Positions 18,804 to 31,896 of a DNA stretch of 64,000 nt are shown here, in pieces (position 1 is the stretch's first letter; each line of letters starts with the position of its first letter). The stretch spans positions 1 to 64,000 of the forward strand of contig NZ_QGTS01000005.1 of NCBI RefSeq assembly GCF_003182475.1, in the 5' to 3' direction. The stretch is from Mangrovibacter plantisponsor. GTDB lineage: Bacteria > Pseudomonadota > Gammaproteobacteria > Enterobacterales > Enterobacteriaceae. The notes below the pieces were generated by a model, which was given only the letters and a program-made list of their open reading frames with translations, was not told where the DNA came from and searched no databases. Made by a program: the position numbers and the translations under genes.

Positions 18804-18869
18804 GGCTCCCTTAAATGGGAGCCACAGCACACGAAACAGGTTTGGAAATCAGCTCTGTTCCGTGTGCTG
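18804..18869 (+). promoter_or_regulatory. rnc leader stem-loops (RNase III autoregulation site)
   Basis: Two hairpins precede rnc: GGCTCCC/GGGAGCC (18804-18823) and a longer one with arms CAGCACACG-AACAG and CTGTT-CGTGTGCTG (18825-18869). In E. coli RNase III cleaves a leader stem of its own mRNA at this position and so limits its synthesis. The arrangement here supports the same autoregulation. A small hairpin, AACGACA/TGTCGTT at 18753-18771, lies just after lepB. Confidence 0.65.
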
Positions 18870-18870
18870 A

Positions 18871-20483
<1,613 letters not shown>

Positions 20484-20494
20484 GGTCTGATTCA

Positions 20495-21235
20495 GTGGAA
20501 GGCTGGCAGCGGGCTTTTGTTTTGCATGGTCGCCCCTGGAGCGAAACCAGCCTTCTTCTGGATTTGTTCACTGAAGAACAGGGGCGCATACGCGTAATTG
20601 CCAAAGGTGCCCGTTCCCGCCGTTCCCACCTTAAAGGCACTCTCCAGCCCTTCACTCCACTTCTGGTTCGTTGGGGTGGTCGGGGTGAGGTGAAAACCCT
20701 GCGCAGTGCTGAAGCCGTCTCACTGGCATTACCTCTTACTGGTATTGCGCTGTACAGCGGTCTGTATATCAATGAGCTGCTTTCCCGGGTACTTGAGCAA
20801 GAGACCCGCTATTCCGCACTGTTTTTCGACTATCTGCACTGTATCCAGAATCTGGCTGGAGCCACCGGTTCCCCGGAACCTGCGTTACGCCAGTTTGAAC
20901 TGGCGCTGTTGTCCTGCCTGGGTTATGGCGTTGATTTTCTGCACTGTGCTGGTTCAGGAGCACAGGTGGATGACACCATGACTTATCGTTACCGCGAAGA
21001 AAAAGGCTTTATTGCCAGCCTGGTCATCGATAACACCAGTTTTACAGGACGGCAACTCAAGGCGCTCGCCAGCCGTGAGTTTCCTGATGCAGATACCCTT
21101 CGTGCCGCCAAACGGTTTACCCGTATCGCCCTCAAACCTTATCTGGGTGGAAAACCGCTGAAAAGCCGGGAACTTTTCCGCCAGTTCCTGCCGAAAAGAT
21201 CACCACTTACTCCCGATGGCGGTAGTGAACATTAA
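20495..21235 (+). CDS. recO: DNA repair protein RecO
   Basis: Loads RecA on SSB-coated DNA with RecR and RecF. N-terminal OB fold ([20 protein letters not shown]), then a helical domain. The start is [14 protein letters not shown] aligns with E. coli residue 1. 246 aa against 242, with a slightly longer C-terminal tail. Eleven bases after era. Confidence 0.94.
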   Translation: MEGWQRAFVLHGRPWSETSLLLDLFTEEQGRIRVIAKGARSRRSHLKGTLQPFTPLLVRWGGRGEVKTLRSAEAVSLALPLTGIALYSGLYINELLSRVLEQETRYSALFFDYLHCIQNLAGATGSPEPALRQFELALLSCLGYGVDFLHCAGSGAQVDDTMTYRYREEKGFIASLVIDNTSFTGRQLKALASREFPDADTLRAAKRFTRIALKPYLGGKPLKSRELFRQFLPKRSPLTPDGGSEH

Positions 21236-21305
21236 GCGAACGTAGCCAGGCTTTCGGTGCGCGGTGTACACTCCGCTAATATCGTATTCATAACGGAGAG
21301 CTGTC

Positions 21306-22037
21306 ATGGCTGATTTGTTGTTAGGCGTTAACATTGATCACATTGCGACGTTGCGTAATGCACGCGGAACCGCATACCCGGATCCCGTTCAGGCTGCGTT
21401 TATTGCTGAGCAGGCAGGAGCCGATGGCATCACGGTGCATTTACGTGAGGATCGCCGCCACATTACTGATCGTGATGTGCGTATTTTACGCCAGACACTG
21501 CATACCCGAATGAACCTCGAAATGGCAGTAACAGAAGAGATGGTTGGCATTGCCTGTGAAACCCGCCCGCATTTTTGCTGCCTGGTGCCAGAAAAACGCC
21601 AGGAGGTAACGACGGAAGGTGGTCTGGATGTCGCCGGGCAACCTGAAAAACTGGCAGACGCCTGCAAACGCCTGGCTGCGGCAGGCATTCAGGTTTCTTT
21701 GTTTATCGACCCTGAACATACTCAAATTGATGCCGCAGTGGCGGCTGGTGCCCCCTATATCGAACTGCATACCGGTTGCTATGCTGATGCAGAAGATGAA
21801 GTCTCGCAGGCGAAAGAGCTGGCCCGTATTAAAGAGGCTGCTCAGTACGCAGCAAGCAAAGGCCTGAAAGTGAATGCAGGGCACGGTCTGACTTACCACA
21901 ATGTCCAGGCAATAGCAGCCATTCCGGAAATGCATGAACTGAACATTGGCCATGCGATTATTGGCCGTGCGGTAATGTCCGGGCTGAAAGAAGCTGTCAG
22001 TGAAATGAAACGCCTGATGCTGGAAGCCCGTGGCTGA
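21306..22037 (+). CDS. pdxJ: Pyridoxine 5'-phosphate synthase
   Basis: TIM-barrel enzyme that condenses 1-deoxyxylulose 5-phosphate with the PdxA product to give pyridoxine 5'-phosphate (vitamin B6). Conserved segments: [42 protein letters not shown] and GHGLTYHN. 243 aa equals E. coli. ACGGAGAG Shine-Dalgarno. Its TGA overlaps the acpS ATG by one base. Confidence 0.97.
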   Translation: MADLLLGVNIDHIATLRNARGTAYPDPVQAAFIAEQAGADGITVHLREDRRHITDRDVRILRQTLHTRMNLEMAVTEEMVGIACETRPHFCCLVPEKRQEVTTEGGLDVAGQPEKLADACKRLAAAGIQVSLFIDPEHTQIDAAVAAGAPYIELHTGCYADAEDEVSQAKELARIKEAAQYAASKGLKVNAGHGLTYHNVQAIAAIPEMHELNIGHAIIGRAVMSGLKEAVSEMKRLMLEARG

Positions 22038-22417
22038 TGGCTATTGTTGGTATTGGTACGGATATCGTTGAAATTGCCCGTATCGAAGCTGTGATGGCGC
22101 GCACTGGTGAACGTTTTGCAAAGCGAATTCTTCATGCAAACGAATGGCAGCAGTTTGCCGCTCACCAGCAGCCAGCACGTTTCCTGGCAAAGCGTTTTGC
22201 AGTGAAAGAAGCTGCATCGAAAGCCATGGGGACAGGTATTCGCAATGGCCTGGCATTTGAGCAGTTTGAGGTGGTGAACGATGCGCTTGGCAAACCTCAA
22301 CTCTGCTTACATGGTGAAGCAGCAGCACTGGCTGAAAAGCTGGGAGTGAACTTCATGCATGTTTCTATTGCCGACGAACGGCATTACGCCTGTGCTTCAG
22401 TGATATTTGAGCGCTAG
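22037..22417 (+). CDS. acpS: Holo-[acyl-carrier-protein] synthase
   Basis: Moves the 4'-phosphopantetheine group of CoA to apo-ACP, activating fatty-acid synthesis. Motifs [12 protein letters not shown] (metal-binding Asp) and [15 protein letters not shown] are those of group I phosphopantetheinyl transferases. 126 aa. The last gene of the rnc operon; its last four bases (CTAG) are shared with the end of convergent yfhL. Confidence 0.95.
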   Translation: MAIVGIGTDIVEIARIEAVMARTGERFAKRILHANEWQQFAAHQQPARFLAKRFAVKEAASKAMGTGIRNGLAFEQFEVVNDALGKPQLCLHGEAAALAEKLGVNFMHVSIADERHYACASVIFER

Positions 22418-22674
22418 ATTTTATCCGCATGATGGAGCAGGACGAATTTATCCCATAACTGCTCCTCATTTTCCTGGTGTGCCGGGTCCGTAATAATGGT
22501 ATTGGGGATGGGGCACACTTTCTGGCAGGTTGGCGTTTCGTAGTGGCCGATACACTCTGTGCACCGGTCTGCGTCAATCTGGTAGATATCCGCGCCCATG
22601 GAGATAGCCTGGTTCGGGCACTCTGGCTCACACATATCGCAGTTAATACATTTTTTAGTGATCAGTAGTGCCAT
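22414..22674 (-). CDS. yfhL: Ferredoxin-like [4Fe-4S] protein YfhL
   Basis: Small ferredoxin of the Alvin family with two [4Fe-4S] binding motifs: [12 protein letters not shown] and [18 protein letters not shown], the second with the characteristic insertion between cysteines. 86 aa equals E. coli. The electron partner is not known with confidence. It lies 46 bases downstream of yfhH on the same strand, so the two may share a transcript. Confidence 0.93.
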   Translation of the reverse strand: MALLITKKCINCDMCEPECPNQAISMGADIYQIDADRCTECIGHYETPTCQKVCPIPNTIITDPAHQENEEQLWDKFVLLHHADKI

Positions 22675-22720
22675 GATGCAGTCTCGGTAACGCAGAAAAA
22701 ATGGGCTGGCATTATACGCT

Positions 22721-23569
22721 TTAACTGAGTTTTTTTACCAGTTCCTCACTGTGGCGGATGCGATCCGGAGCATTATCGATATCCTGCTGTACCAACCCCA
22801 TGAATAAGAGGTCAGCCAGCATCATTTGAGCTGAATTTGCGGATATCGACGCACTGCGTGTCGCCTGCTCTTCGGCAATGGTATACAGGCAGTGTGTTGC
22901 CCGTTGTTGCAGGCTATTCGGTGTAAAACCGGTAATCGCCAGCACTTTTGCTCCCACCCGTAGTGCTTCATCTGCGGCAAGATTAATCTCGCGTCGCTCT
23001 CCCGTATAGGAAATAGCCAGAAATACATCTTCCTGGTTCATTGCCTGCACACTGGATAATAATGCGTGGGTATCTAATACGGGGGCGGCGCGCAGGCCTA
23101 TTTTCATCATCTTCCAGGCCATGTTCTGCGCCACTAACCCGGATGCGCCAATCCCGGTAAGAATGATTTGCCGCGCACGGCGCAATAAGGTGACACTGCT
23201 GACCAGTTTTTCTTCGGTGTTGACATCCAGCGAAGCATGCATCGCCGCGACGTTATCTTTTATGAGTTTTTCACCCACCAGGCGTAAAGGGTCATCGCCC
23301 AGAATCTGGTTATGAACCGGCACGGAATGGGGGTTAGGCGAATTGGCAAGCGCATCGCTGATTGCCAGTTTCAGGGCGGGAAAACCTTTATATCCGAGCT
23401 TCTGCGCAAACTTTACCACACTGGACTGGCTGACACCGGATTCTTGCGCCAGTTGCTGTGAGCTTAAATGGCGGGCATGATCAGGATTAGCCAGGATGAA
23501 ATCAGCAAGTTTACGGTCACTCTGAGCCAGTACAGGGTAACGCTGGCGAATGCGAATCAGGCAGTTCAT
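22721..23569 (-). CDS. yfhH: MurR/RpiR-family transcriptional regulator YfhH
   Basis: N-terminal helix-turn-helix of the RpiR type (LSSQQLAQESGVSQSSVVKF, residues about 35-60) and a C-terminal sugar-phosphate-binding SIS domain (residues about 120-260, ILTGIGASGLVAQNMAWK, AISYTGERREINLAADEA). E. coli YfhH (282 aa) aligns throughout, but its ligand is not established. Here it is divergent from murQ, whose substrate is a sugar phosphate, with two similar palindromes between them, so it is the natural candidate for the murQ regulator. Start at the second of two close ATGs, which aligns with E. coli MNCLIRIRQRYP. Confidence 0.9.
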   Translation of the reverse strand: MNCLIRIRQRYPVLAQSDRKLADFILANPDHARHLSSQQLAQESGVSQSSVVKFAQKLGYKGFPALKLAISDALANSPNPHSVPVHNQILGDDPLRLVGEKLIKDNVAAMHASLDVNTEEKLVSSVTLLRRARQIILTGIGASGLVAQNMAWKMMKIGLRAAPVLDTHALLSSVQAMNQEDVFLAISYTGERREINLAADEALRVGAKVLAITGFTPNSLQQRATHCLYTIAEEQATRSASISANSAQMMLADLLFMGLVQQDIDNAPDRIRHSEELVKKLS

Positions 23570-23633
23570 GGTCATTCCATTTGTCAGTATGCGGGCCGGT
23601 TGGTTAGCATGCGGCCAGAAATCTCGCAGAAAA

Positions 23634-23679
23634 GAATTTAATATTCCATTATAACGCGATTGTTGTGAATTAAATATTC
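23634..23679. promoter_or_regulatory. Paired operator candidates between yfhH and murQ
   Basis: Two near-identical AT-rich palindromes, GAATTTAATATTC (23634-23646) and GAATTAAATATTC (23667-23679), have centres 33 bases apart, about three helical turns. A TATAAC -10-like hexamer lies between them (23650-23655). RpiR-family regulators commonly use such AT-rich palindromes, so these are probably YfhH sites controlling murQ and perhaps yfhH. Confidence 0.6.
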
Positions 23680-23691
23680 TGAGGAAAAGAA

Positions 23692-24591
23692 ATGAATCTT
23701 GGTGCTCTGGTATCAGAAAGCCGCAATCCCGAAACTATGGATTTAGACGCACTCTCTACACTGGAGATGGTGACACGCTTTAACCAGCAGGATGAGCGTG
23801 TTGCTCCGGCAGTTCAGCTTACATTGCCAGAAGTGGCGAAGGCGGTTGATGCTGCGGCAACAGCATTAAAGTCCGGTGGGCGAATCATCTATATGGGGGC
23901 GGGAACAAGTGGCCGCCTGGGAGTGCTGGATGCATCTGAATGCCCGCCAACTTTTGGGGTACCTCACGGTTTGGTTATTGGCCTGATTGCGGGTGGCCCC
24001 TCTGCGTTACTGAAAGCGGTAGAAGGTGCAGAAGACTCCCCGGAGCTGGGCGAAACTGACCTGAAAAACCTTAATTTGGCTGAAAACGACATTGTTATCG
24101 GGCTGGCGGCTTCCGGCCGCACACCTTACGTGATTGGCGGCCTGAAGTATGCCCGTAGCCTGGGGTGTTGCGCGGTGGCAATTTCATGCAACCCGGATTC
24201 CCCTATTGCGCAGGTGGCGGACATCGCTATTTCACCTGTCGTTGGGCCAGAAGCACTTACCGGGTCGACTCGCCTGAAATCCGGCACCGCGCAGAAACTG
24301 GTACTGAACATGATCTCTACCGGTGCAATGGTTCGGTTTGGCAAGGTCTGGCAAAACTTAATGGTGGATGTGAAAGCCACTAACGTGAAACTTGTCGACC
24401 GTACCTGCCGCATTGTTACCGAGGCGACAGGCCTGAGTTATGAGGCGGCAAAAGCCTTACTGGAGCAAACAGGGTATGAAGCGAAACCCGCTATTCTGAT
24501 GGCGCTCTCCGGGCTCAATGCTCCTGCCGCAAAAGACAGGCTGGCTCGCCATAACGGTTTTCTGCGTGAGGCGCTGAATGATAAAACCTGA
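23692..24591 (+). CDS. murQ: N-acetylmuramic acid 6-phosphate etherase
   Basis: Cleaves the lactyl ether of MurNAc 6-phosphate to give GlcNAc 6-phosphate and D-lactate, in cell-wall sugar recycling. SIS-domain protein with [20 protein letters not shown] and a catalytic Glu in the [10 protein letters not shown] stretch. 299 aa, against 298 in E. coli. In E. coli murQ sits elsewhere with murR and murP; here it lies next to yfhH and no murP is present in the window. AGGAAA Shine-Dalgarno. Overlaps pgpC by 14 bases. Confidence 0.95.
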   Translation: MNLGALVSESRNPETMDLDALSTLEMVTRFNQQDERVAPAVQLTLPEVAKAVDAAATALKSGGRIIYMGAGTSGRLGVLDASECPPTFGVPHGLVIGLIAGGPSALLKAVEGAEDSPELGETDLKNLNLAENDIVIGLAASGRTPYVIGGLKYARSLGCCAVAISCNPDSPIAQVADIAISPVVGPEALTGSTRLKSGTAQKLVLNMISTGAMVRFGKVWQNLMVDVKATNVKLVDRTCRIVTEATGLSYEAAKALLEQTGYEAKPAILMALSGLNAPAAKDRLARHNGFLREALNDKT

Positions 24592-25249
24592 GGAAAATCA
24601 GCCAGCGGTAACACAGCAATCTGCAGAGCGGCGCATTGTCTTTTTTGACCTGGACGGTACATTGCACCGGGAAGATTTATTCGGTGAATTTATGCTTTTT
24701 TTACTCCGCCGCCAGCCATTGAATGTTCTTTTATTGCTCATGGTATTGCCGCTGGTGGTGGTGGGGTTTTTGTTGCAGGGTAGGGCTGTGCGCTGGCCAG
24801 TGAGCCTGCTGCTATGGAGTTTAACTTTTGGGCGCAGGCAGTCGCGGTTGTTAGCGCTGGAACAGGAATTCACGCTGGCGTTTCGTGAACGGGCGACAAT
24901 ATTTGAGAGAGTTCAGGCAAGGCTCGAAGATTACGCCCGTCAGGAAAATGTCGATATCTGGTTAATTACTGGTTCACCAGAAAGCCTGGTGCGCAAAGTG
25001 TATGGCCAGGCCCCCTGGTTTGCATCCGTAAACCTGATAGGCAGCAAGATAACCCGGGGGCGTGGCGCCTGGTGCCTGTCACGGCGCTGTTTTGGTAAAG
25101 AAAAAGTAGCGCAGCTCAGGTTGCGTATTGGCGAGCCACTGTCGCTATACAGCGGTTACAGTGACAGTGTCCAGGATAACCCTTTGCTGGCTTTCTGCCA
25201 GCATCGCTGGCGTGTTACACCGGGTGGTGAACTGGAACAATGGCGCTGA
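24578..25249 (+). CDS. pgpC: Phosphatidylglycerophosphatase C
   Basis: HAD-family phosphatase (YfhB) that dephosphorylates phosphatidylglycerophosphate to phosphatidylglycerol, one of three redundant enzymes in E. coli. Nucleophile motif FFDLDGTL near residue 23; a hydrophobic segment ([19 protein letters not shown]) is a likely membrane anchor; [14 protein letters not shown] is the C-terminal HAD metal-binding motif. 223 aa against 211, the extra residues being an N-terminal extension with its own TGAGG Shine-Dalgarno. The start overlaps murQ, suggesting co-translation. Confidence 0.88.
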   Translation: MIKPEENQPAVTQQSAERRIVFFDLDGTLHREDLFGEFMLFLLRRQPLNVLLLLMVLPLVVVGFLLQGRAVRWPVSLLLWSLTFGRRQSRLLALEQEFTLAFRERATIFERVQARLEDYARQENVDIWLITGSPESLVRKVYGQAPWFASVNLIGSKITRGRGAWCLSRRCFGKEKVAQLRLRIGEPLSLYSGYSDSVQDNPLLAFCQHRWRVTPGGELEQWR

Positions 25250-25335
25250 ACTTGCCCGCTTCTTCTTATGTGCTGTCTGTGTATAATGCGCGGCGCCTGG
25301 TTAATTTAGCCTTTAGCCTGGTATCTCAGGTGTAA

Positions 25336-25980
<645 letters not shown>

Positions 25981-25983
25981 TTA

Positions 25984-27429
25984 TCAGCGCAACCTTATAT
26001 CAGGCATCAATTCTGCCAGTTGTGTTTTGTTCTGGTCGCTCTGTGCCACTTTCTCTTTTTCACGCAGGTATCCGGCAAGGCTCAACTGATAGCGCCGGAT
26101 ATTTTCAACATATTTATAAGCTTCATTACCGCGCGCATAGCCGTATGTCGTTTTACTGTAATAGCGCTTCTGGCTAAGCAGTGGCAAACGCTGTTTAACA
26201 TCAGACCAGCTGTCAGGGTTACCTTTCTGGCGGGCAGTAAGTGCTCTGGCATCCATCATATGCGCATATCCCATATTGTAGGCGGCCAGCGCAAACCAAA
26301 TCCGCTCATCTTCCGGAATGGTTTGTGGAATTTTGTCCATCAGCCTTGACAGGTAACGTGCACCACCGCTGATACTCTGCTCCGGGTCGAGCCGGTCAGA
26401 CAGGCCCATGCTTTGCGCTGTGTTGCGGGTTAACATCATCAACCCGCGAACACCTGTTGGTGACGTTGCCAGCGGATCCCAGTGGGATTCCTGGTAGGAA
26501 ATCGCTGCCAGTAACTCCCAGTTCATACCTGTGGCATATTTCTCAAACAGGGGGCGTAAATCGGGCAATATGTTGTCAATTGCGCGCAAAAAAGTTCGTG
26601 TGTCGACATAGTCAAAATCACCAACGTGCCCCAGGTATTTTTCTTCCAGCCGTGCAAGGGTACCGTCTTCTCCCATGCGGTTAAAAAAATCCAGCATCGC
26701 AGCAGGCAGGCTGCCATCACTTTCTTTGCGGCTGAACCAGGTAACGGGTTGTTCATCGGTGACATCCTGCACAATCGCCAGTTGTGGATGAACGCGCTGA
26801 AATACACTGATTGCGACGGAATCGGCAATAGTAAAGTTAATTTTCCCTTCAACCACTTGCTCCATCAGCGTTGTCATGTTGTGCCGGGCATCGGTTTGCC
26901 AGGTTAGATCCGGGTAGTGGGTTTCTTTCAGCGCTTTCAGGTCATCAATAACAGCCTGGCCTGGGGAGAGCACCAGTTCACCGGGTTTGACACCCCCCAG
27001 AGAACGCGGGTGCGGGCTACCCATGCGATACACCATTTGTTGTGATACTGAATAGTAGGTTGGCCCGGCCTGGTAATTTTTAGTGCGTTGCGGGCTGTAG
27101 ATAAGCCCGGCAGCAAGAATGTCTGCTTTACCACTGTCCAGGTCATCGAACAGTTGGTTCACGTTCTGGCGAACGGTGACTTCGAGTTTAACACCCAGGT
27201 AATCGGCAAACTCACTGGCAAGTTGGTAATCCAGCCCATCGGGTTTGCCATTGACTGAGTTCCAGGTAAGAGGTGAGCTGATTGTGCTGACGCGTAAAAC
27301 CCCCCGGGACTGAATTCCGGCGATTTCATTTTCGGCTTTGCCTAACCAGGAAATTGAGGGCCACAATGCCACTGCAAGCAACAAGGTTACGACACCGATG
27401 AGAAGATAATTAATTTTTAACTTTTTCAA
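25984..27429 (-). CDS. mltF: Membrane-bound lytic murein transglycosylase F
   Basis: Outer-membrane-attached enzyme that cleaves peptidoglycan to 1,6-anhydro products. An N-terminal hydrophobic segment ([18 protein letters not shown]) is followed by an ABC-type solute-binding module (residues about 40-265) and a C-terminal SLT lysozyme-like domain, with the catalytic Glu in [10 protein letters not shown]. The start codon is TTG, giving [10 protein letters not shown], which aligns with the E. coli N-terminus. At 481 aa it lacks most of the roughly 40-residue low-complexity tail of the 518-aa E. coli protein. Convergent with tadA, three bases apart. Confidence 0.95.
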   Translation of the reverse strand: MKKLKINYLLIGVVTLLLAVALWPSISWLGKAENEIAGIQSRGVLRVSTISSPLTWNSVNGKPDGLDYQLASEFADYLGVKLEVTVRQNVNQLFDDLDSGKADILAAGLIYSPQRTKNYQAGPTYYSVSQQMVYRMGSPHPRSLGGVKPGELVLSPGQAVIDDLKALKETHYPDLTWQTDARHNMTTLMEQVVEGKINFTIADSVAISVFQRVHPQLAIVQDVTDEQPVTWFSRKESDGSLPAAMLDFFNRMGEDGTLARLEEKYLGHVGDFDYVDTRTFLRAIDNILPDLRPLFEKYATGMNWELLAAISYQESHWDPLATSPTGVRGLMMLTRNTAQSMGLSDRLDPEQSISGGARYLSRLMDKIPQTIPEDERIWFALAAYNMGYAHMMDARALTARQKGNPDSWSDVKQRLPLLSQKRYYSKTTYGYARGNEAYKYVENIRRYQLSLAGYLREKEKVAQSDQNKTQLAELMPDIRLR

Positions 27430-27593
27430 TTAGTTAAATCTTTACGGTGTAAAACAGTCAGCTAACAATAGTCATTCAATAGTGGTATCCAGTGAGGAAC
27501 TGAGCGGCATTTTGCTTAACAAAACGCCAGTTGGCAACCCGTCCGCACAAATTGCCACAATAACAGACATGGCTGGTGAGGGATTTTATTTCT

Positions 27594-27632
27594 GCGCAAA
27601 CGGTTTCGTCAGAGGCCGGTATTCTCTATAAT
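27594..27632 (+). promoter_or_regulatory. purL promoter with PurR operator
   Basis: GCGCAAACGGTTTCGT (27594-27609) matches the PurR palindrome (ACGCAAACGTTTGCGT) at 13 of 16 positions. It covers the -35 region (TTTCGT at 27604-27609); TATAAT at 27627-27632 follows with a 17-base spacer. Purine repression of purL through promoter occlusion is therefore expected. The rest of the 268-base mltF-purL gap shows no gene. Confidence 0.85.
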
Positions 27633-27697
27633 GACGCCCGTTTTCCCCCGAAATACCTGGCTAAGCGTCTATTGGCCCTTCGAAGACGAGAGATTTA

Positions 27698-30600
27698 ATG
27701 ATGGAAATTCTGCGTGGTTCGCCTGCATTGTCGGCATTTCGTATTAATAAACTGCTGTCCCGCTTTAAGGATGCTCATCTGCCTGTGAGCAATATTTACG
27801 CCGAGTATGTTCACTTTGCTGACCTCAAAGCACCACTCAGTGCCGATGAACTCGCCCGCCTGCAACGCTTGCTGAAATATGGCCCGACGCTGGCGGAAAA
27901 CGCACCGGTTGGGCAGTTAATACTTGTCACGCCGCGTCCTGGCACCATTTCTCCATGGTCTTCTAAAGCGACCGATATCGCACATAACTGCGCTCTGGAT
28001 CAAGTCAGTCGTCTGGAACGTGGTGTTGCTTACTATGTTCAGAGCTCACTGTCAGAGCAACAGTGGCAGCAGGTGGCTGAGCTACTGCATGACCGCATGA
28101 TGGAAACCGTGTTCAGCAATATGAATGATGCTGAGCGTCTGTTTGCTCACCACGAACCCGCACCTGTTCAATCGGTCGATATCCTTAATCAGGGTCGTCA
28201 GGCGTTGGTTGATGCCAATATTCGTCTTGGTCTGGCACTGGCTGAAGATGAAATTGATTACCTGCAGGATGCGTTTACTCAGCTTGGTCGTAACCCGAAC
28301 GACATCGAACTGTATATGTTCGCTCAGGCGAACTCAGAGCACTGCCGCCATAAAATCTTTAACGCCGACTGGGTTATTGATGGTGAAGAACAGCCTAAAT
28401 CGCTGTTTAAAATGATTAAAAATACATTCGAAACCACGCCAGACCATGTGTTGTCAGCCTACAAAGACAACGCTGCTGTTATGGAAGGTTCAACGGTTGG
28501 GCGTTTCTTCGCTGAGCGCGGCTCTGATCACTATGATTTTCACCAGGAAGACGCTCATATCCTGATGAAAGTTGAAACCCATAACCACCCAACGGCAATT
28601 TCACCATGGCCGGGTGCTGCAACGGGTTCCGGCGGGGAAATTCGTGATGAAGGCGCAACCGGGCGTGGTGCAAAACCCAAAGCTGGTCTGGTTGGGTTCT
28701 CGGTATCCAACCTGCGTATCCCGGGTTTTGAACAGCCATGGGAAGAAGACTTTGGTAAGCCTGACCGGATTGTTTCAGCACTGGATATCATGCTGGAAGG
28801 CCCACTTGGTGGTGCGGCGTTTAACAACGAATTTGGCCGCCCGGCACTGAATGGCTATTTCCGTACTTATGAAGAGCGGGTGACCAGCCACAACGGCGAA
28901 GAACTGCGTGGTTACCACAAACCGATTATGCTGGCGGGTGGTATTGGTAATATTCGTGCCGATCACGTTCAGAAAGGGGAAATCCCCCCCGGTGCCAAAT
29001 TGATTGTGCTGGGTGGCCCGGCGATGAACATTGGTCTGGGTGGTGGCGCTGCATCTTCCATGACTTCCGGCCAGTCTGATGCCGACCTGGATTTTGCCTC
29101 TGTGCAGCGTGATAACCCGGAAATGGAACGCCGTTGCCAGGAAGTTATTGACCGCTGCTGGCAGTTGGGTTCTGACAACCCGATTCTGTTTATTCATGAT
29201 GTTGGCGCGGGTGGTTTGTCAAATGCGATGCCTGAGCTGGTCAGTGACGGCGGGCGTGGCGGGCGCTTTGAATTGCGCGATATCCTGAATGATGAACCCG
29301 GAATGAGCCCGCTGGAAGTGTGGTGTAACGAGTCCCAGGAGCGTTATGTCCTGGCCGTGGCTCCAGAACAACTGGCCTTGTTTGATGAATTGTGCCGCCG
29401 TGAGCGTGCGCCTTATGCGGTCATTGGCGAAGCCACTCAGGAACAACATCTGACCCTGAATGACCGGCACTTTGATAACCAGCCAATTGATATGCCGCTG
29501 GATGTGTTGCTGGGCAAAACACCGAAGATGACCCGCAATGTAACCCGCCTTAAAGCCGAAGGTAAGGCGCTGGCATGTTCAGCGATTAATCTTGCCGATG
29601 CGGTAAAACGCGTAATGCATTTGCCGGTGGTTGCGGAGAAAACCTTCCTGGTCACGATCGGTGACCGTACTGTAACCGGAATGGTTGCGCGGGATCAGAT
29701 GGTTGGCCCGTGGCAGGTTCCGGTGGCAAACTGCGCTGTTACCACCGCCAGCCTGGACAGCTACTATGGTGAAGCAATGTCCATGGGCGAGCGTGCTCCG
29801 GTAGCACTGCTGGACTTCGGCGCCTCTGCACGCCTGGCTGTTGGCGAAGCGCTGACCAATATCGCAGCCACACACATTGGTGATATCAAGCGGATTAAAT
29901 TGTCTGCAAACTGGATGGCAGCAGCCGGGCACCCGGGTGAAGACGCCGGGTTATACGAAGCAGTGAAAGCCGTTGGCGAAACACTGTGCCCGCAATTGGG
30001 TCTGACCATCCCGGTGGGTAAAGACTCCATGTCAATGAAGACCCGCTGGCAAGAAGGCAACGAACAGCGCGAAATGACTTCTCCGCTGTCGCTGGTTATT
30101 TCGGCCTTTGCGCGTGTGGAAGACGTGCGCAGTACCGTAACACCACAATTACGCACTGGTGCCAACGCACTGTATCTGGTTGACCTGGGTGAAGGGGCAA
30201 ACACGCTGGGTGCAACTGCACTGGCTCAGGTTTACCGCGACCTGGGGGATAAACCAGCTGATGTCCGCGATGCCGCGAAGCTGAAAGGCTTTTACGATGC
30301 AATGCAGGCACTGGTAGCCGAAGGTAAATTGCTGGCTTACCACGACCGTTCTGATGGTGGTCTGCTGGTGACTCTGGCGGAAATGGCCTTTACAGGGCAC
30401 TGCGGTGTTCAGGCGGATATTTCTGGGCTGGGTGACACATTGCCTGCTCTATTCACTGAAGAACTGGGCGCAGTTATTCAGGTTGCCGAAGCCGACCGTG
30501 CTGTTGTTGAACAATGCCTGCAAAGCTATGGCCTCGGAGCCTGCGTTCACTACCTCGGCCAGGCCGTCGAAGGGGACAGCTTTACCCTGACAGCCAACGG

Positions 30601-31579
30601 TGACACGGTCTATAGCGAAAAACGCTCTCAACTGCGCATGTGGTGGGCGGAAACAACCTGGCAGATGCAGCGTCTGCGTGATAACCCGGATTGTGCTGAC
30701 CAGGAACATAACGCGAAAGCCAACGAGCAGGACCCCGGCCTGAATGTAGCGTTGACCTTCGATATTAACGAAGATGTTGCCGCTCCATATATTGCTACTG
30801 GCGCTCGTCCAAAAGTGGCAGTACTGCGTGAGCAGGGTGTCAACTCACATGTGGAAATGGCTGCGGCATTTCATCGTGCAGGTTTTGACGCTATCGATGT
30901 CCATATGAGTGACTTACTCTCTGGCAAGCGAGACCTGGAAGCCTTCCAGGCGCTGGTTGCCTGTGGTGGTTTCTCTTATGGTGATGTGTTAGGCGCCGGG
31001 GAAGGCTGGGCAAAATCCATTCTGTTTAATGAACGCGTTCGTGACACTTTCCAGACTTTCTTCCACCGTCCACAAACCCTGGCTTTGGGGGTGTGTAACG
31101 GGTGCCAGATGATGTCCAACCTGAAGGAATTAATTCCTGGCAGTGAATTGTGGCCGCGTTTTGTTCGTAACCATTCAGACCGCTTTGAAGCTCGTTTCAG
31201 CCTGGTTGAAGTGGCGCAGAGCCCGTCATTGTTGCTTGATGGCATGGCAGGTTCACATATGCCGGTTGCCGTTTCCCATGGTGAAGGCCGTGTGGAAGTG
31301 CGTGATGCTGCACATCTGGCAGCACTGGAAAGCAAAGGGCTGGTGGCATTGCGCTTTATTGATAACGCAGGTGGCGTCACTGAAAACTACCCGGCTAACC
31401 CGAATGGTTCCCCTAATGGTATTACAGCGGTTACCAGTGAAAGTGGTCGTGCGACAATCATGATGCCGCACCCGGAGCGTGTATTCCGTACCGTCAGTAA
31501 CTCATGGCACCCGGAAAACTGGGGTGAAGACAGCCCCTGGATGCGGATTTTCCGTAATGCCCGTAAGCAGTTGGGGTGA
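27698..31579 (+). CDS. purL: Phosphoribosylformylglycinamidine synthase (FGAM synthase)
   Basis: Fourth step of de novo purine synthesis: FGAR + glutamine + ATP to FGAM. Large single-chain form: an N-terminal PurS-like region, two AIR-synthase-like ATP-binding halves ([40 protein letters not shown]), and a C-terminal class I glutamine amidotransferase with catalytic Cys in VCNGCQMM and His in [10 protein letters not shown]. 1,293 aa against 1,295 in E. coli. ATGATG start as in E. coli. Under a PurR operator. Confidence 0.97.
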   Translation: MMEILRGSPALSAFRINKLLSRFKDAHLPVSNIYAEYVHFADLKAPLSADELARLQRLLKYGPTLAENAPVGQLILVTPRPGTISPWSSKATDIAHNCALDQVSRLERGVAYYVQSSLSEQQWQQVAELLHDRMMETVFSNMNDAERLFAHHEPAPVQSVDILNQGRQALVDANIRLGLALAEDEIDYLQDAFTQLGRNPNDIELYMFAQANSEHCRHKIFNADWVIDGEEQPKSLFKMIKNTFETTPDHVLSAYKDNAAVMEGSTVGRFFAERGSDHYDFHQEDAHILMKVETHNHPTAISPWPGAATGSGGEIRDEGATGRGAKPKAGLVGFSVSNLRIPGFEQPWEEDFGKPDRIVSALDIMLEGPLGGAAFNNEFGRPALNGYFRTYEERVTSHNGEELRGYHKPIMLAGGIGNIRADHVQKGEIPPGAKLIVLGGPAMNIGLGGGAASSMTSGQSDADLDFASVQRDNPEMERRCQEVIDRCWQLGSDNPILFIHDVGAGGLSNAMPELVSDGGRGGRFELRDILNDEPGMSPLEVWCNESQERYVLAVAPEQLALFDELCRRERAPYAVIGEATQEQHLTLNDRHFDNQPIDMPLDVLLGKTPKMTRNVTRLKAEGKALACSAINLADAVKRVMHLPVVAEKTFLVTIGDRTVTGMVARDQMVGPWQVPVANCAVTTASLDSYYGEAMSMGERAPVALLDFGASARLAVGEALTNIAATHIGDIKRIKLSANWMAAAGHPGEDAGLYEAVKAVGETLCPQLGLTIPVGKDSMSMKTRWQEGNEQREMTSPLSLVISAFARVEDVRSTVTPQLRTGANALYLVDLGEGANTLGATALAQVYRDLGDKPADVRDAAKLKGFYDAMQALVAEGKLLAYHDRSDGGLLVTLAEMAFTGHCGVQADISGLGDTLPALFTEELGAVIQVAEADRAVVEQCLQSYGLGACVHYLGQAVEGDSFTLTANGDTVYSEKRSQLRMWWAETTWQMQRLRDNPDCADQEHNAKANEQDPGLNVALTFDINEDVAAPYIATGARPKVAVLREQGVNSHVEMAAAFHRAGFDAIDVHMSDLLSGKRDLEAFQALVACGGFSYGDVLGAGEGWAKSILFNERVRDTFQTFFHRPQTLALGVCNGCQMMSNLKELIPGSELWPRFVRNHSDRFEARFSLVEVAQSPSLLLDGMAGSHMPVAVSHGEGRVEVRDAAHLAALESKGLVALRFIDNAGGVTENYPANPNGSPNGITAVTSESGRATIMMPHPERVFRTVSNSWHPENWGEDSPWMRIFRNARKQLG

Positions 31580-31605
31580 TATTGTTTCAGGCAGAATCAT
31601 TTCAC

Positions 31606-31638
31606 AAAGCCTTCCTTCGGGAAGGCTTTTTTGTTTTT
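31606..31638 (+). terminator. purL terminator
   Basis: Stem AAAGCCTTCC with GGAAGGCTTT, TTCG tetraloop, then a T run. Placed 27 bases after the purL stop. Confidence 0.92.
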
Positions 31639-31669
31639 CAGGCACTATCTGGCTTGTTGTGTGGCTGGG

Positions 31670-31783
31670 TGTCTCTATTTGCCAACAGAGTGATTACTAC
31701 GCTGTCGCCATTTGGTGACACTTAATTAATTGATTATATTTGTATTTATTGTATTTAATTTATGCTGTCTCTTTTTGGCGACA
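31670..31783 (+). promoter_or_regulatory. Three GlrR activator sites upstream of glmY
   Basis: TGTC-N10-GACA, the GlrR (QseF) recognition pattern, occurs perfectly at 31703-31720 and 31766-31783, and with one mismatch (TGTC-N10-AACA) at 31670-31687. E. coli glmY also has three such upstream activating sites. The stretch 31784-31869 is AT-rich, which would suit the DNA bending that sigma-54 activation needs. Confidence 0.85.
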
Positions 31784-31869
31784 TTTTGATTGTGCGGTTA
31801 CTCAGCTTTTTACTGACCAGGTTAGGTTAATATTATAATAATCAATATGTTATGTTTTATTTTTATACC

Positions 31870-31885
31870 TGGCACACTCTGTGCA
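31870..31885 (+). promoter_or_regulatory. Sigma-54 promoter of glmY
   Basis: TGGCACACTCTGTGCA fits the sigma-54 pattern TGGCAC-N5-TTGCA with the required GG (-24) and GC (-12) spacing; one T is replaced by G. It predicts a start at about 31896-31897, exactly where the GlmY sequence begins. TATATT at 31886-31891 could act as a sigma-70 -10, but no good -35 accompanies it, so this promoter may depend mainly on sigma-54. Confidence 0.85.
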
Positions 31886-31896
31886 TATATTTATGC

